DNA of 64,000 bases from Pedobacter sp. MR2016-24 (GCF_026239655.1 NZ_JAPIVO010000003.1:434001-498000); one strand, 5' to 3'. Positions 8,115 through 17,358 are shown, numbered from the stretch's first letter. Notes: generated by a model not told the origin, from the sequence alone. Translations and numbers: made by a program.

Positions 8115-11100
8115 TTATTGTTTTTGGATTCCTTTAAGCAGATGTTTTTCAAAGAATTTCATCCCTTCTAAAATGATGATTGGCGCTACATAGTCGAACT
8201 CCTTCTGATCGTCGTGCTTGCGCTTTTGTGCTTTGATAAAACCGGGTTCTCCTTTGATATAATTTTCGATATTCATATCCTGGAAGCCGGCCATAAAATC
8301 TGCATTATTCATTTTTAAGCCGAACATACTGGAGGATACTTTATAGAACAGATCTGCGAAGTCCATAAATCTCGGACAATGGGCTTTGCCATCTGGCGGC
8401 AGACAAATAAAATGGTTACCAATGTGTTCCAACATCTCTGGAGTGATCGAATTGGTGGATTCCAGGTATTTGAACTCTCCTGCAGGCGTAACCACACAGA
8501 AATTATCTTCCCCGAGTATCTCTATAGCCTGTTTATTGGTAGGCACAAGGATACTGGTGATATGGGTAGGAATTGCGAGACCTTTGGATACCTCATACTT
8601 GACATCGGCATTGTCTGTTCCGCGCTGTGAGTTGATATCGATAATTTTTAAAGGACTGGTATGAATTGGCGTAATGGTCTGTCTTGCGACAGCTTCTCCG
8701 CCCATTCCCCTGATAAACATCTGGGTATAATAATCGTCGGCTGCTGCCGGGTTAACGGCAGTGAACCAATCAAAAATTCTGGATCCCTTTCCTGCAAAAG
8801 CAATCTTAATTTTAGGTGGAATTGCTTTAACTGCTGCCGGGGCATCTTCAGATTTTACGATTTCGGTTCTTAGTTTATAGGCCAGCTGCCCTGCGTAGAA
8901 CATGATCAGTCCTGTCACATACAAGTTAATGCTCATCATCTCCTTACACTCTGCAGCAATCAGCAGGTAAAAGGTTTCAAAGTCTGAGGCCTCTAACCTG
9001 TCTACTACCTGTTCAAAATAATAGGGAGCAGTGTTTTCAGAAAACTTATTGGTACCCTTATTTAATCCCTGGATGGAGATGTTTTTCTTTTCGCACATCC
9101 TTAACAGGACGTTCTTAAAGTTGGGCGAATATTTAGTGGCCTGTGCAATTCTTTCTGCTGCAAAACGGATAGAGTTCTGTTTGATCATTGCTTTGCCACC
9201 TTCCATCTGGCATAAGGCGGTGATATCAGTAGTACTGCCACCAATGTCAAAACACAATACCAGCTCGCCAGGATTAATGGAATAGCCGCCATTTGGTCGA
9301 ACTAAATAATTCGCTACCGCACAGGCTTCAGAAAGCGATTCTTCATTACTTAGTTTTTTGAAGTCGAATTTCACCGGACCGGTTTCGGTAGCGATATTGA
9401 CCGCAGCTACAGCTTTGTTTGTCGTCTCACTGCCCCAGCCACCCGCATTAGCAGGAGCTTTAGTTTCACTTCCCCATCCGGTAGTGGTTTCGGCTGTTCC
9501 CCAGCCTGAAGCAGACACAGGTGCTGCCGCAGCGCCACTGCCCCAACTGGTTTCAGCTGCAGGCGTACTCCACGCACTTCCACCAGAAGTATCACCCAGA
9601 TCTGAAAGATCAGACGGAGGATAAGTTTTTAATTTGACGTTACCCACAATCGGAGAAATCTCTTTCAGTGAATCCCAGATTGCCCGGTATTCACTTAGCA
9701 ATTCCTTACCCATTGAAGAGGGATAAGACCATTTTAGCGTGTGCGGCTCATGGTTTTCAACAAATAGCTGTGCATAAACGTGCAGTAACAGTGAGCTCAG
9801 ATAAGCAGTTTTATAACTCTTATCAATAGGTTGGGTAGACCATTTCATATTGTATACTAATTCTGCCCTCCCTACTCTATTGTAGCTCAATATGTATCGG
9901 TTGTCTTCTGCAGTTTCTATCGGCAGGTTCTTCTCAAAGCAGGGAAAACCACCTTTAATAGCTTGCGCCATTAATGAATCATTCTGTATGTTATTTTCAT
10001 TAATTACCCTTCTGGAATCGTGAATGGTAAGCACAGATTTAATGGCATTGGTCAGAATTTCATCGTTCTGAAAAAAGAAAATCTCATCCTCCACAGCCGG
10101 ACGCTCGTCGTTATTTTTCGCATCGGTAGATAAAAGGGAAACTCTTTTATTGGTCAGTTTCAGGCTTTCACACACCTCATTTTTATGATCGGAAAAATAA
10201 GCGATAGACGAGTTGGTACTGCCAAAGTCGACCCCCAGATAGGCTTTGGATAACGATTTCGGAGAATTGAGCATATTGACGGGCAGTGATTGTGTATTTC
10301 CTGATCCGTCATACCGTATAATTCCAAAACCACAGTCAATACCTGCATGGGCAAATTTTACGCCTTTAAAAGGCCTGTTGCTTTCATAGATTTCGTATTT
10401 GTATTTGTTATCCGCAACCGCATTATTTGAGGTAATATGTAACTGTGCTTTTAAATCCCCGTACTTTTCAGGAATCACCGCTGCTCTTCCATTGCTGGCC
10501 AGATACAAGGGCACTCCATTTTCATCTAAAACGATCCGGAAGAAGTCGTCATCAATATTCCCGATAAATGGTGTCGCCTGAAACTTCGCATCATTATGCG
10601 GAATCTCTGAATACAGGAAATAACGGTTCCATTGTTTGGAAATGAAATTGGGCCACATCAATATGTCTTTGCCTACAATCGAATCGGAGGTTACTTTGTA
10701 GATTACCTCTTTAATAATCTCATTTCCGGTTTCTGTATACAGCTTTAGGTTAACCGTTAAACGTTCGCCATTTTTATCGTTTGGATCGTAGATTGCAGTG
10801 ATCCGAGATTTTACATTCGAAGCGTCTGAAATACCTACCAGCGCATCCAGTGTAGCGCCGAAAACATTTAAGGCCAGGGGAGTTAGTGGTAAGGTAAAGT
10901 AAGCATAGTTATTGGGCTGACCTTTGGTTTCTGCAGCGAGTAACAGGATAGGTTTAGCTTTCAAATAGTTTTTGGTTTCCATACCTTCTCTGCCAAAATC
11001 AATCTGTGCGATTTCGGTAGTATCTGGCAGGAGCAAATCTTTGGGATCAAAACTGATCCTTCCGTTTAACGGGTCATTATAGATGATCCCTTCCGAACCG

Positions 11101-12023
11101 TATAATTCGGTAGAATAGTTAAACAGGATGCTGAAAGGGTAATTGAATAAAGAACCCACTTCCGGGGGCGTCTGGTTATCTAATTTGGGATAACCCTTCT
11201 TTTGCTGATAAACCACCATCTCATCCAGCCATCCCTGAAGAGAGGAAGATAGATTACCATATTCTGGTCTGATCAGTTCTTCCAAACCTGCATAATTAGC
11301 CCTGAATTTTTCAATATGATGGAGGATATGTTTGGCGTAACCATAGAGTGTAAAAAGCTCCTGCGGATTTAATTCTGATTGTAAGGGATCTATAAACTTA
11401 CCGTTCTGTACGTTGACGAATGGCAGTTTATCTTTAACATTATAGGCTACAGAGGTGAACAGAAAGCTGTCTGGCGAAGTTCCGCCTACCACACTCCCTT
11501 TAAAAGAGATCACATCAATGAAAGGGATTTTATCTGCATTGTTGGCCAGCGACTGATCGCACCACAAAGGCTGGCGCTCAAAGAGCATATTTCCAAAGGC
11601 ACCTACGGGTTCATATATATTCGCTGTATTGATGAGCGGATTTCCATCGGTATAGGCTAAGTGCACCCGGCTCACCTCTATATCTTTATAGTTTAAAGCG
11701 ATACAGCTGATAAAACCTTTCCATTCACTAATCAGCGACTTATAAAAGAGCATCAAACCAGCTGCTTCCGCATCTTTATCCTGGATGTTATCCAGCGCTC
11801 CTTTAAACAAGTTAGCACGAGCAAATACAGATGGGATACCAGATACAATGGTTCCTATGTTGACAGAAGAGTTGCCTTCTTTGTCAACCGCTATTTCGGG
11901 TATTAAAATGTTCTTGGTAAAAACTTCTAATTGAGGGATCTTGTCCCAGGCAAATTCAACTCCATTAGGTTCAGTCTTAGGATGAACTTTTATCGCCAGT
12001 GCTTTTATTCTTTTATCTGACAT
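8115..12023 (-). CDS. giant Hsp70-like ATPase with novel N-terminal half
   Basis: 1302 residues. The first 590 or so form a large region with no family I recognise. An Hsp70/actin ATPase follows: phosphate-1 motif YLGVDFGSTNSSIAYF (about 595), phosphate-2 motif CFDIGGSTTDITAL (about 922) and adenosine-type motif FAGKGSRIFDWF (about 1075). These look intact, so ATP binding is likely. Between the two phosphate motifs sits a low-complexity insert (about 805-875) with repeated Trp-Gly units (SGWGTAE, TGWGSE, GGWGSE). The ATG comes one base after the stop of the tubulin-like gene, so the two are translationally linked. The neighbour downstream is a degenerate relative of the ATPase. The probable role is a remodelling ATPase of the Ter-linked complex; its substrate is unknown. 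Confidence 0.85.
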   Translation of the reverse strand: MSDKRIKALAIKVHPKTEPNGVEFAWDKIPQLEVFTKNILIPEIAVDKEGNSSVNIGTIVSGIPSVFARANLFKGALDNIQDKDAEAAGLMLFYKSLISEWKGFISCIALNYKDIEVSRVHLAYTDGNPLINTANIYEPVGAFGNMLFERQPLWCDQSLANNADKIPFIDVISFKGSVVGGTSPDSFLFTSVAYNVKDKLPFVNVQNGKFIDPLQSELNPQELFTLYGYAKHILHHIEKFRANYAGLEELIRPEYGNLSSSLQGWLDEMVVYQQKKGYPKLDNQTPPEVGSLFNYPFSILFNYSTELYGSEGIIYNDPLNGRISFDPKDLLLPDTTEIAQIDFGREGMETKNYLKAKPILLLAAETKGQPNNYAYFTLPLTPLALNVFGATLDALVGISDASNVKSRITAIYDPNDKNGERLTVNLKLYTETGNEIIKEVIYKVTSDSIVGKDILMWPNFISKQWNRYFLYSEIPHNDAKFQATPFIGNIDDDFFRIVLDENGVPLYLASNGRAAVIPEKYGDLKAQLHITSNNAVADNKYKYEIYESNRPFKGVKFAHAGIDCGFGIIRYDGSGNTQSLPVNMLNSPKSLSKAYLGVDFGSTNSSIAYFSDHKNEVCESLKLTNKRVSLLSTDAKNNDERPAVEDEIFFFQNDEILTNAIKSVLTIHDSRRVINENNIQNDSLMAQAIKGGFPCFEKNLPIETAEDNRYILSYNRVGRAELVYNMKWSTQPIDKSYKTAYLSSLLLHVYAQLFVENHEPHTLKWSYPSSMGKELLSEYRAIWDSLKEISPIVGNVKLKTYPPSDLSDLGDTSGGSAWSTPAAETSWGSGAAAAPVSASGWGTAETTTGWGSETKAPANAGGWGSETTNKAVAAVNIATETGPVKFDFKKLSNEESLSEACAVANYLVRPNGGYSINPGELVLCFDIGGSTTDITALCQMEGGKAMIKQNSIRFAAERIAQATKYSPNFKNVLLRMCEKKNISIQGLNKGTNKFSENTAPYYFEQVVDRLEASDFETFYLLIAAECKEMMSINLYVTGLIMFYAGQLAYKLRTEIVKSEDAPAAVKAIPPKIKIAFAGKGSRIFDWFTAVNPAAADDYYTQMFIRGMGGEAVARQTITPIHTSPLKIIDINSQRGTDNADVKYEVSKGLAIPTHITSILVPTNKQAIEILGEDNFCVVTPAGEFKYLESTNSITPEMLEHIGNHFICLPPDGKAHCPRFMDFADLFYKVSSSMFGLKMNNADFMAGFQDMNIENYIKGEPGFIKAQKRKHDDQKEFDYVAPIIILEGMKFFEKHLLKGIQKQ

Positions 12024-12024
12024 G

Positions 12025-13671
12025 TTAGTTTATATCGAAGTTTTGTGAAATAGTCAATGCGTTGAAAATGTGAGCGAGGAATTTCTCTTTGGTAGTGTTT
12101 ACCTTTTGCTCATCCTTCGGACCAGTGTTAATGAGTTTCGCCACAAAGGTGTCGTAACGGTCGCCAAATATTCCGCCCTTAGACCAGTGGTGTTTGTCGT
12201 CGAGGAACATTGTTCCTACGTCTAGTTTTTTCAGCTCTGCCTGGTTATCTGGAAAAGCCCGGCTATCAAACAGGAATTTGCCCGGCGCCACAGAGTTCCG
12301 CACCTGATACAGCCAGCCCGGGATAAACCTGGCATCTTTAAAACTATAGGCGAACAGCTTGAAGTACTCATTGATATCCTTACATTCCGTGTCTGTAATA
12401 GTGCTGTATTGATTCAGCTTTTGGTTTTCACACTGTCTGATAAAGCCTTTGATACCGGCGTCATCGAACGCAGCACCATTCTTGGTTAAGGAGATATGCG
12501 CAAGGGAAAAGAGCGCTCCCAGTTTGTTGACAAATATTTCACCCGCTTTATTGTCTTTACCAATAAAATCATCAAAAGAGAAATTGAACGAATTGTCTTT
12601 AAATTCAACTGCTTTGTACAGATAATCTGCCTTTGCACTGTCGAAACCAGTAGAACGCGTAAAGAAGTCGTAGGCCGCACAAGCACAAAGCAGCTCCGTA
12701 ATATGGCATGCGTTCTTTTGCTCACTGCCACCTGTTATGGTTTGGTTGGAAGTATTATTTCCATCTATCTTTTTACTTTCTATCGGCCAGCCGATATGAT
12801 ACAATAACTTATAACACTTTTGTACGGTTGGATCACTTTGATAAAACTGCAGGGCGGCCTGACTATTCAAAGGAAAGAAGGAGGAGTCGGCAATTACGCT
12901 ATTGGCTTTGGTCGACTTCTGTTGCGCATCTGGTTTATTGAAGGTAAAATACTCCGTCAATAAAGTAGAACCGAATTTAGCCTTAGAAAAATCGATGCTC
13001 GCATTTCCATTGGAACGGATCTTCACAAAATCCTGCAATGCTTTAGGAATTACCGGAATCGAAGATGCCCCAGTACCTCCGAAAACAGAACCAAAAATAA
13101 ACACCCTTGCATTTGCACCCGCTTTTTCAAGCTTGCCCATGAAAGCATCCAGTTCACGTTCCTGAGATTGCACTGCAGATCCTTTCAAAATATTTCTCGC
13201 TGCTTCGACTATTCCATGATACATCAGCATAGAACCCAGATGTGTCTGGGCACGGTAACCATGGTCCAAAGCAAATTCCTGTACAGAACTGGTATCCAGG
13301 AATAAATCAGACACCAGTTTATTGGCCTTCTGTTGCTCCGGTGTACCCGTGCTGATCTTCGTGATATTTTTATAGTTTTCTCTTCCGGGACCTGAATAGT
13401 TTGTCCAGAAACGATGCAGGTTAAGCTTAGCAGAGAAGAAGGTATTTGCATTAGGCGTTCCACCTTCCGCAGTTGTACCCGATGTTTTGATCCGGTTGTA
13501 TAAGTTAATCAGCTCTTCTACCCTACCCTTATTGCCGTTATTCTGGTCAGTGTCAAGCGTTAACACCTCTATTTCCTGGTTATCAAACATGCCTATGCCA
13601 CATAAGTGTACAAAAGATTCAAGGCAGCGCATTCCAGTACCGCCTATGGCGATGACAAATAATTTATCCAT
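12025..13671 (-). CDS. tubulin/FtsZ-like GTPase (Tubulin_2 / FtsZ-like type)
   Basis: 548 residues. The N-terminus LFVIAIGGTGMRCLESF is the glycine-rich nucleotide loop of tubulin-like proteins. EVLTLDTDQNNGNKG follows as the second nucleotide contact. Near residue 195 the sequence FIFGSVFGGTGASSIP matches the tubulin signature loop in the shortened GGTG form seen in the non-division FtsZ-like families. It is not FtsZ: it is longer, divergent, and lacks the FtsZ C-terminal tail. FtsZ-like families of this kind have been proposed to remodel membranes. It is placed directly before the giant Hsp70-like ATPase (1-base gap) in the Ter operon. Polymerisation is inference; the GTP-binding fold is well supported by the motifs. 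Confidence 0.8.
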   Translation of the reverse strand: MDKLFVIAIGGTGMRCLESFVHLCGIGMFDNQEIEVLTLDTDQNNGNKGRVEELINLYNRIKTSGTTAEGGTPNANTFFSAKLNLHRFWTNYSGPGRENYKNITKISTGTPEQQKANKLVSDLFLDTSSVQEFALDHGYRAQTHLGSMLMYHGIVEAARNILKGSAVQSQERELDAFMGKLEKAGANARVFIFGSVFGGTGASSIPVIPKALQDFVKIRSNGNASIDFSKAKFGSTLLTEYFTFNKPDAQQKSTKANSVIADSSFFPLNSQAALQFYQSDPTVQKCYKLLYHIGWPIESKKIDGNNTSNQTITGGSEQKNACHITELLCACAAYDFFTRSTGFDSAKADYLYKAVEFKDNSFNFSFDDFIGKDNKAGEIFVNKLGALFSLAHISLTKNGAAFDDAGIKGFIRQCENQKLNQYSTITDTECKDINEYFKLFAYSFKDARFIPGWLYQVRNSVAPGKFLFDSRAFPDNQAELKKLDVGTMFLDDKHHWSKGGIFGDRYDTFVAKLINTGPKDEQKVNTTKEKFLAHIFNALTISQNFDIN

Positions 13672-13689
13672 TAAAATGTATTTAGGAAA

Positions 13690-14028
13690 TTAAAACCAGT
13701 GACCGATTTTGCCGTTTGCGAATACTTTACTTAGTATAAAGCCCAGCAGGATGTACAAGACGAAGCCTATGGCCGTTCCCATACTCAATGCACTTACATA
13801 ATTGTTGACTACCATAATATTTGCATCCGGCTTGAAGATGAAGTAACCTAGCAAGAAAGCCAGGATTGGATTTAAGATAGCCAGGATCCAGAACCAGGTC
13901 TTCCGCGATTGCGGATCTTTAGGATTGCTGCCTCCTTCAAACTTGATCGCATTAGCAATGATTGCTGATAAAATTAGAAAGATAAAGGCGGTGATGATGG
14001 TGATGATATAAGCTGATGTAGATTGCAT
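13690..14028 (-). CDS. three-TM membrane protein in the Ter operon
   Basis: 112 residues with three hydrophobic stretches: about 8-26 (IITIITAFIFLILSAIIAN), 45-65 (WFWILAILNPILAFLLGYFIF) and 82-104 (MGTAIGFVLYILLGFILSKVF). A short polar loop (GGSNPKDPQSRKT) lies between the first two. It is 18 bases before the tubulin-like gene and 21 bases after the lipoprotein gene on the same strand. The family is not recognised. Its position suggests it recruits the cytosolic GTPase/ATPase pair to the inner membrane. Confidence 0.75.
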   Translation of the reverse strand: MQSTSAYIITIITAFIFLILSAIIANAIKFEGGSNPKDPQSRKTWFWILAILNPILAFLLGYFIFKPDANIMVVNNYVSALSMGTAIGFVLYILLGFILSKVFANGKIGHWF

Positions 14029-14049
14029 GTTCTATTTTTTTGAGGTTAA

Positions 14050-15597
14050 TTATTGTTGTGTTTTGATGTAGTATGAATAGATTACTTTATTGGCTGGTGT
14101 AAGTTCCTGTAAGGTATTTTTAACAGACTCATACAAAGCTGTATTTGGTATTTTCTTAGCATTTAGCCATTGGAATTTTGATAATTTCGGATTCGTCAGG
14201 TTAGGGATGGCTGTATTCAATACGATATCGGTTTTGACCAATCCATTAGAATTTTGGATGTTTTTGATACTGAACTTAGGGTCAAAGGAAACTCCGAATT
14301 CTGCATTCTTATTGTCAGTATTTTTAGTGTTTGTGAATAACGTCTTGTTCAGCACAAAAACTTCATTCAATGCGCTTCCCGCTGCTGGTTGATATACCCA
14401 TTGCTCCTTCAACTTGCCATCAGTATTGTAACATGAGAGTGCGATTGGATCCGTTTCATTGTCAGCGAACTTAGCTTCCCCATTACTTCCTTTAGTTAAT
14501 TTAGGCTGGTGTTTTTTGGCCTCGGCGGATTTAGCAAAGTTTTCAAAATCGGTGGTCACATCCGCAACTTTTACATCAAAATCACCATAGGTATAGCTGT
14601 CATTATTACTCAGGTCGATATATAACTTTCTAAAAAAATCAGTAAACTGTCCCTGAGCAGCAAACGTAGTATGCAACTGATCTATCGTATTCCAGTCTAA
14701 TCCCAAAGGATAGAATTCAAAATGATTTCCGTCTTTCAATCCGTTCACATATCCTTCTTTTAAATCCAGCACATTTTTAGCCGCATCAGATTTACCGGAT
14801 GGATCATAAAATACTCCTCCTGATTTTTCGCCAGCGTATCCGGTGCGCAGTTTGTAAGATTTATTAGACAAATCAAAACGCGTTGTTAACGGTGCCAGCT
14901 GAGCCTCCAGTTTGGTGATCATGCTCGAACTATTGGGATTGCCACAGTTGAAAATGGTGAAATACAAGTGTTTCTGCACACCGGCCTCATTATAATCAGC
15001 AATAAAAAAATGTATGGTATTTCCTTTTGCCAGCCATTTAGAGAAGGGTATTTTCAAAAATGCGGTATTGGTTACTTCAATGTTCTTTTGCCACTCTTCA
15101 AAATCAGTGATGAGGAGTGCATCGTTATTACCTTCGACAATTTTTTCTACGGTACCCTGGATCGGTGCCCATATGTCTGCATACTGAGCAGGATTACTAA
15201 CCTGCTGACCTAGTTCCGTAGTGTTCGAAATATTTAAAGGGGTTATTTTATTCGCACCCAGTTTGTACACTTCAAATTTTTCAGCTAAAACTGTATTAAA
15301 GCAGTTGGTCATCATCCCCTTAATTGCCGGATCTGAGAAAGCTTTGTTAATACCTGAAGAGAAATCGATATACAAAGCAGGATTACCTGTTTTCGAATTT
15401 GCACTATTCGGCAAGATGGTATTGTTGTAGGCTTCAATGCGTTTACCCAATTCCTGGTCGTATGGATTGAATTTTACATCTTCGAAGGGTGTTTCTGACA
15501 CACCACTTGGTTTACTACCAGAACATCCTGTTAGGGCAACCATCAGCATAAGCACGCCAGATACACTGATCGTCTTCAGCTCATTTTTCATTTTCAT
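14050..15597 (-). CDS. vWA-like lipoprotein of the Ter operon
   Basis: 515 residues with a lipoprotein signal: basic MKMKNELK, a hydrophobic stretch, and lipobox ALTGC with Cys25 as the lipidated residue. After a short linker the sequence ALYIDFSSGI (Asp78-x-Ser80) followed by LLITDFEEW resembles the metal-site strands of a von Willebrand A domain, though a full MIDAS motif is not evident. The C-terminal half is strand-rich and unassigned. It is the first clearly envelope-targeted gene of the operon, 46 bases after the nuclease-fold gene. Ter systems elsewhere commonly include vWA proteins (TerY type), which supports this reading. The vWA assignment is tentative. Confidence 0.75.
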   Translation of the reverse strand: MKMKNELKTISVSGVLMLMVALTGCSGSKPSGVSETPFEDVKFNPYDQELGKRIEAYNNTILPNSANSKTGNPALYIDFSSGINKAFSDPAIKGMMTNCFNTVLAEKFEVYKLGANKITPLNISNTTELGQQVSNPAQYADIWAPIQGTVEKIVEGNNDALLITDFEEWQKNIEVTNTAFLKIPFSKWLAKGNTIHFFIADYNEAGVQKHLYFTIFNCGNPNSSSMITKLEAQLAPLTTRFDLSNKSYKLRTGYAGEKSGGVFYDPSGKSDAAKNVLDLKEGYVNGLKDGNHFEFYPLGLDWNTIDQLHTTFAAQGQFTDFFRKLYIDLSNNDSYTYGDFDVKVADVTTDFENFAKSAEAKKHQPKLTKGSNGEAKFADNETDPIALSCYNTDGKLKEQWVYQPAAGSALNEVFVLNKTLFTNTKNTDNKNAEFGVSFDPKFSIKNIQNSNGLVKTDIVLNTAIPNLTNPKLSKFQWLNAKKIPNTALYESVKNTLQELTPANKVIYSYYIKTQQ

Positions 15598-15643
15598 ATG
15601 CTATTTCTTATGTATTTTAATAGAGAAATTTGGGGGACATTAT

Positions 15644-16723
15644 TTATTTCACCTTTGTTACTTCCAATCTGGAAATGACTTCTTTTAAAATCGCCGCATG
15701 TTTATATAAATCGTCGAGGGAATCCAGTTCATATTTGATCTCCTTTTTATTCTCGTCGAGGATTGCCAGATATTTTTTGGTGTTCAGGTAAAGTCTGCAG
15801 ATCGTCTTACGGTTATTGTCATCCAGCAGGATAGCGAAATAAGAAAGGGCATCCCTGTAAGTGATTCTTTTCGAATCTGTAGTCTCTCTCAGAATGGATT
15901 TCACTATAAAAAATCCTTCAATCTCTTCTTCAGTAGTAATGATGCCAGATTCTTGATCAGATGTCACTACAGTTTCTGCAATCTTCGTTGCTTCGGCAGC
16001 ATCTTTTTCTTTTTCCTGATTTAAGGCAGATTTAAGACGTTCGTTAATGGCATCACTGATCAGTTGATTGAAAGAGCGTTTGATAATTGGTGCAAATTGC
16101 TCTTTGACTTTAGCAGTTATGACTTTTGGAAAAACCTGTTTTGTGAAGAATGTGATAAAACCTTCTGATGGATCTGCAATCTCCTTATGCAACAGCGCCT
16201 TTAGCTCATTCAGGTATTTCAGTTCACTCGCCGTGTTAGTGATATTTTCTACATCAAAATACGACTTATGAAATTTCTTCAATTCTAATAGTTCTGCATC
16301 TTTAATTTCGGTTAACTTGAATTCAAAGAAAGGAGTGTTGTCCATTTTGTTCTTCTCCATAAGATCAGTATAGAAACGATAAACCAAGCCATTGGTCAGC
16401 AGACCAAACTTCGCCTTAGTGGTATGAAAATATCTGAAAAGTTGTGAATTATGAGGGTCGAGATTCTCCAGGTGGTGTTTGCATTCAATCAATATGGTAG
16501 GCTCGCCATCTTTCATAATGGCATAATCTACCTTCTCTCCTTTCTTAATTCCTAAATCGGCAATGAATTCCGGATTGACTTCAAATGGGTTGAATACATC
16601 GTAACCCATAATCTGAATAAAAGGCATTACCAAAGCATTTTTTGTAGCTTCTTCTGTTTGTATTTGAGGCAACATCTTCTCTACACGAGATCCCAGTTGT
16701 GCTATCTGATCTTTAAAATCCAT
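15644..16723 (-). CDS. type I restriction HsdR N-terminal-like nuclease-fold protein
   Basis: 359 residues. The N-terminal 150 residues match the HsdR_N pattern: VMPFIQIMGYDVFNPFEV, then a PD-(D/E)xK core with Asp66 in KVDYAIM and Glu80-x-Lys82 in LIECKHH, and FGLLTNGLVYRFYTDL. The C-terminal half is Lys/Glu-rich helical sequence followed by a small domain ending in a helix. There is no helicase domain, methyltransferase or specificity subunit nearby, so this is not a restriction system. It starts the compact minus-strand run that leads to terC (46-base gap to the lipoprotein gene). Ter-type operons have been described together with DNA-processing enzymes, which fits. Cleavage activity is not shown. 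Confidence 0.8.
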   Translation of the reverse strand: MDFKDQIAQLGSRVEKMLPQIQTEEATKNALVMPFIQIMGYDVFNPFEVNPEFIADLGIKKGEKVDYAIMKDGEPTILIECKHHLENLDPHNSQLFRYFHTTKAKFGLLTNGLVYRFYTDLMEKNKMDNTPFFEFKLTEIKDAELLELKKFHKSYFDVENITNTASELKYLNELKALLHKEIADPSEGFITFFTKQVFPKVITAKVKEQFAPIIKRSFNQLISDAINERLKSALNQEKEKDAAEATKIAETVVTSDQESGIITTEEEIEGFFIVKSILRETTDSKRITYRDALSYFAILLDDNNRKTICRLYLNTKKYLAILDENKKEIKYELDSLDDLYKHAAILKEVISRLEVTKVK

Positions 16724-16777
16724 TCAAAATTCTCTTTAATGATTAGCTAATTGTTGTAATTGAAATGTGCCATAAGC

Positions 16778-17002
16778 CTATTTGCTTTTTTTGCCTTCCC
16801 AGGCACAAAGACTCATCTTTTTATTCTTTGCAGTCTGAGCTGAAATTTTGACTATTTTAAACTGGCAATTGCGCAGGCCTTTGCAGGTAGGCGACAAATG
16901 GTATTTGTCAGTTTTGTGGTTATTACAGATGTAAACCTCGCCAGGTCCTTTAGAGATGGCGGCATTGAAGAAAATGCTGAGAGATAGTAAAATTGTTATC
17001 AT
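16778..17002 (-). CDS. small secreted Cys/His protein
   Basis: 74 residues. An N-terminal signal (ITILLSLSIFFNAAISKG) is followed by VYICNNHKTDKYHLSPTCKGLRNC and ends in MSLCAWEGKK. The pattern of one Cys, a His, a Cys pair and a final LCAWE is a recurrent small exported family in Bacteroidota, probably binding a metal or disulfide-linked; its function is unknown. It precedes the nuclease-fold gene by 54 bases on the same strand and may share its transcript. Confidence 0.7.
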   Translation of the reverse strand: MITILLSLSIFFNAAISKGPGEVYICNNHKTDKYHLSPTCKGLRNCQFKIVKISAQTAKNKKMSLCAWEGKKSK

Positions 17003-17358
17003 ATACTTTATTTGTGGTGAGTGATAATTTTTGTGTGAAACTTATACGTTTCTGTTATCAAAAGTATACAGCGGAATGCTGGTAATCTTACGGGAAACCG
17101 TAAAGCAGAATATATTTAATGAATCTATTTTTCAGCGATTTAACTTGGAAATAGCATTATTCTCAGGCAGGATCAGGTGTAAGAATAAGCAAACAGGTGT
17201 TAGAGAAATGATCACATTTACTAAAGATTGATGATTACCCTTAGCAACAGCATCAGTTGACAAGTAGATTATTTATTGCCTACCTGGTTAGCTAAATATG
17301 GTAGGTAAACCTTTGCTTACCTACCAGGAAATAAAAAGATAAATTTTAAAGTCTGAAA
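17003..17358. other. 356-base gene-free interval
   Basis: No credible coding sequence on either strand. It separates the end of the 17359-19971 gene from the start of the small secreted protein, both on the minus strand. It therefore holds the terminator of the former (17299-17326) and, near 17003-17100, the promoter of the latter. The sequence is AT-rich; I could not pick a convincing -7/-33 pair. Confidence 0.5.
17299..17326 (-). terminator. stem-loop after the large envelope-protein gene
   Basis: TGGTAGGTAA (17299-17308) and TTACCTACCA (17317-17326) are perfect 10-base arms with an 8-base loop. It lies about 30 bases beyond the stop at 17359 of the minus-strand gene. A further partial copy of the arm (CTACCTGGTTAG) lies just to the left. 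Confidence 0.6.

Noticed and set aside
9358-9624. 88-residue plus-strand frame rich in Pro and Ser
   Set aside because: It is the antisense reading of the Trp-Gly repeat region of the 1302-residue ATPase, not an independent gene.
15644-16723. Part of a type I restriction-modification system
   Set aside because: Only an HsdR-N-like domain is present; no helicase motor, methyltransferase or specificity gene is nearby.
17031-17231. 66-residue plus-strand frame in the interval after the small secreted protein
   Set aside because: No signal, motif or composition of a real gene; overlaps likely promoter sequence and starts without context.
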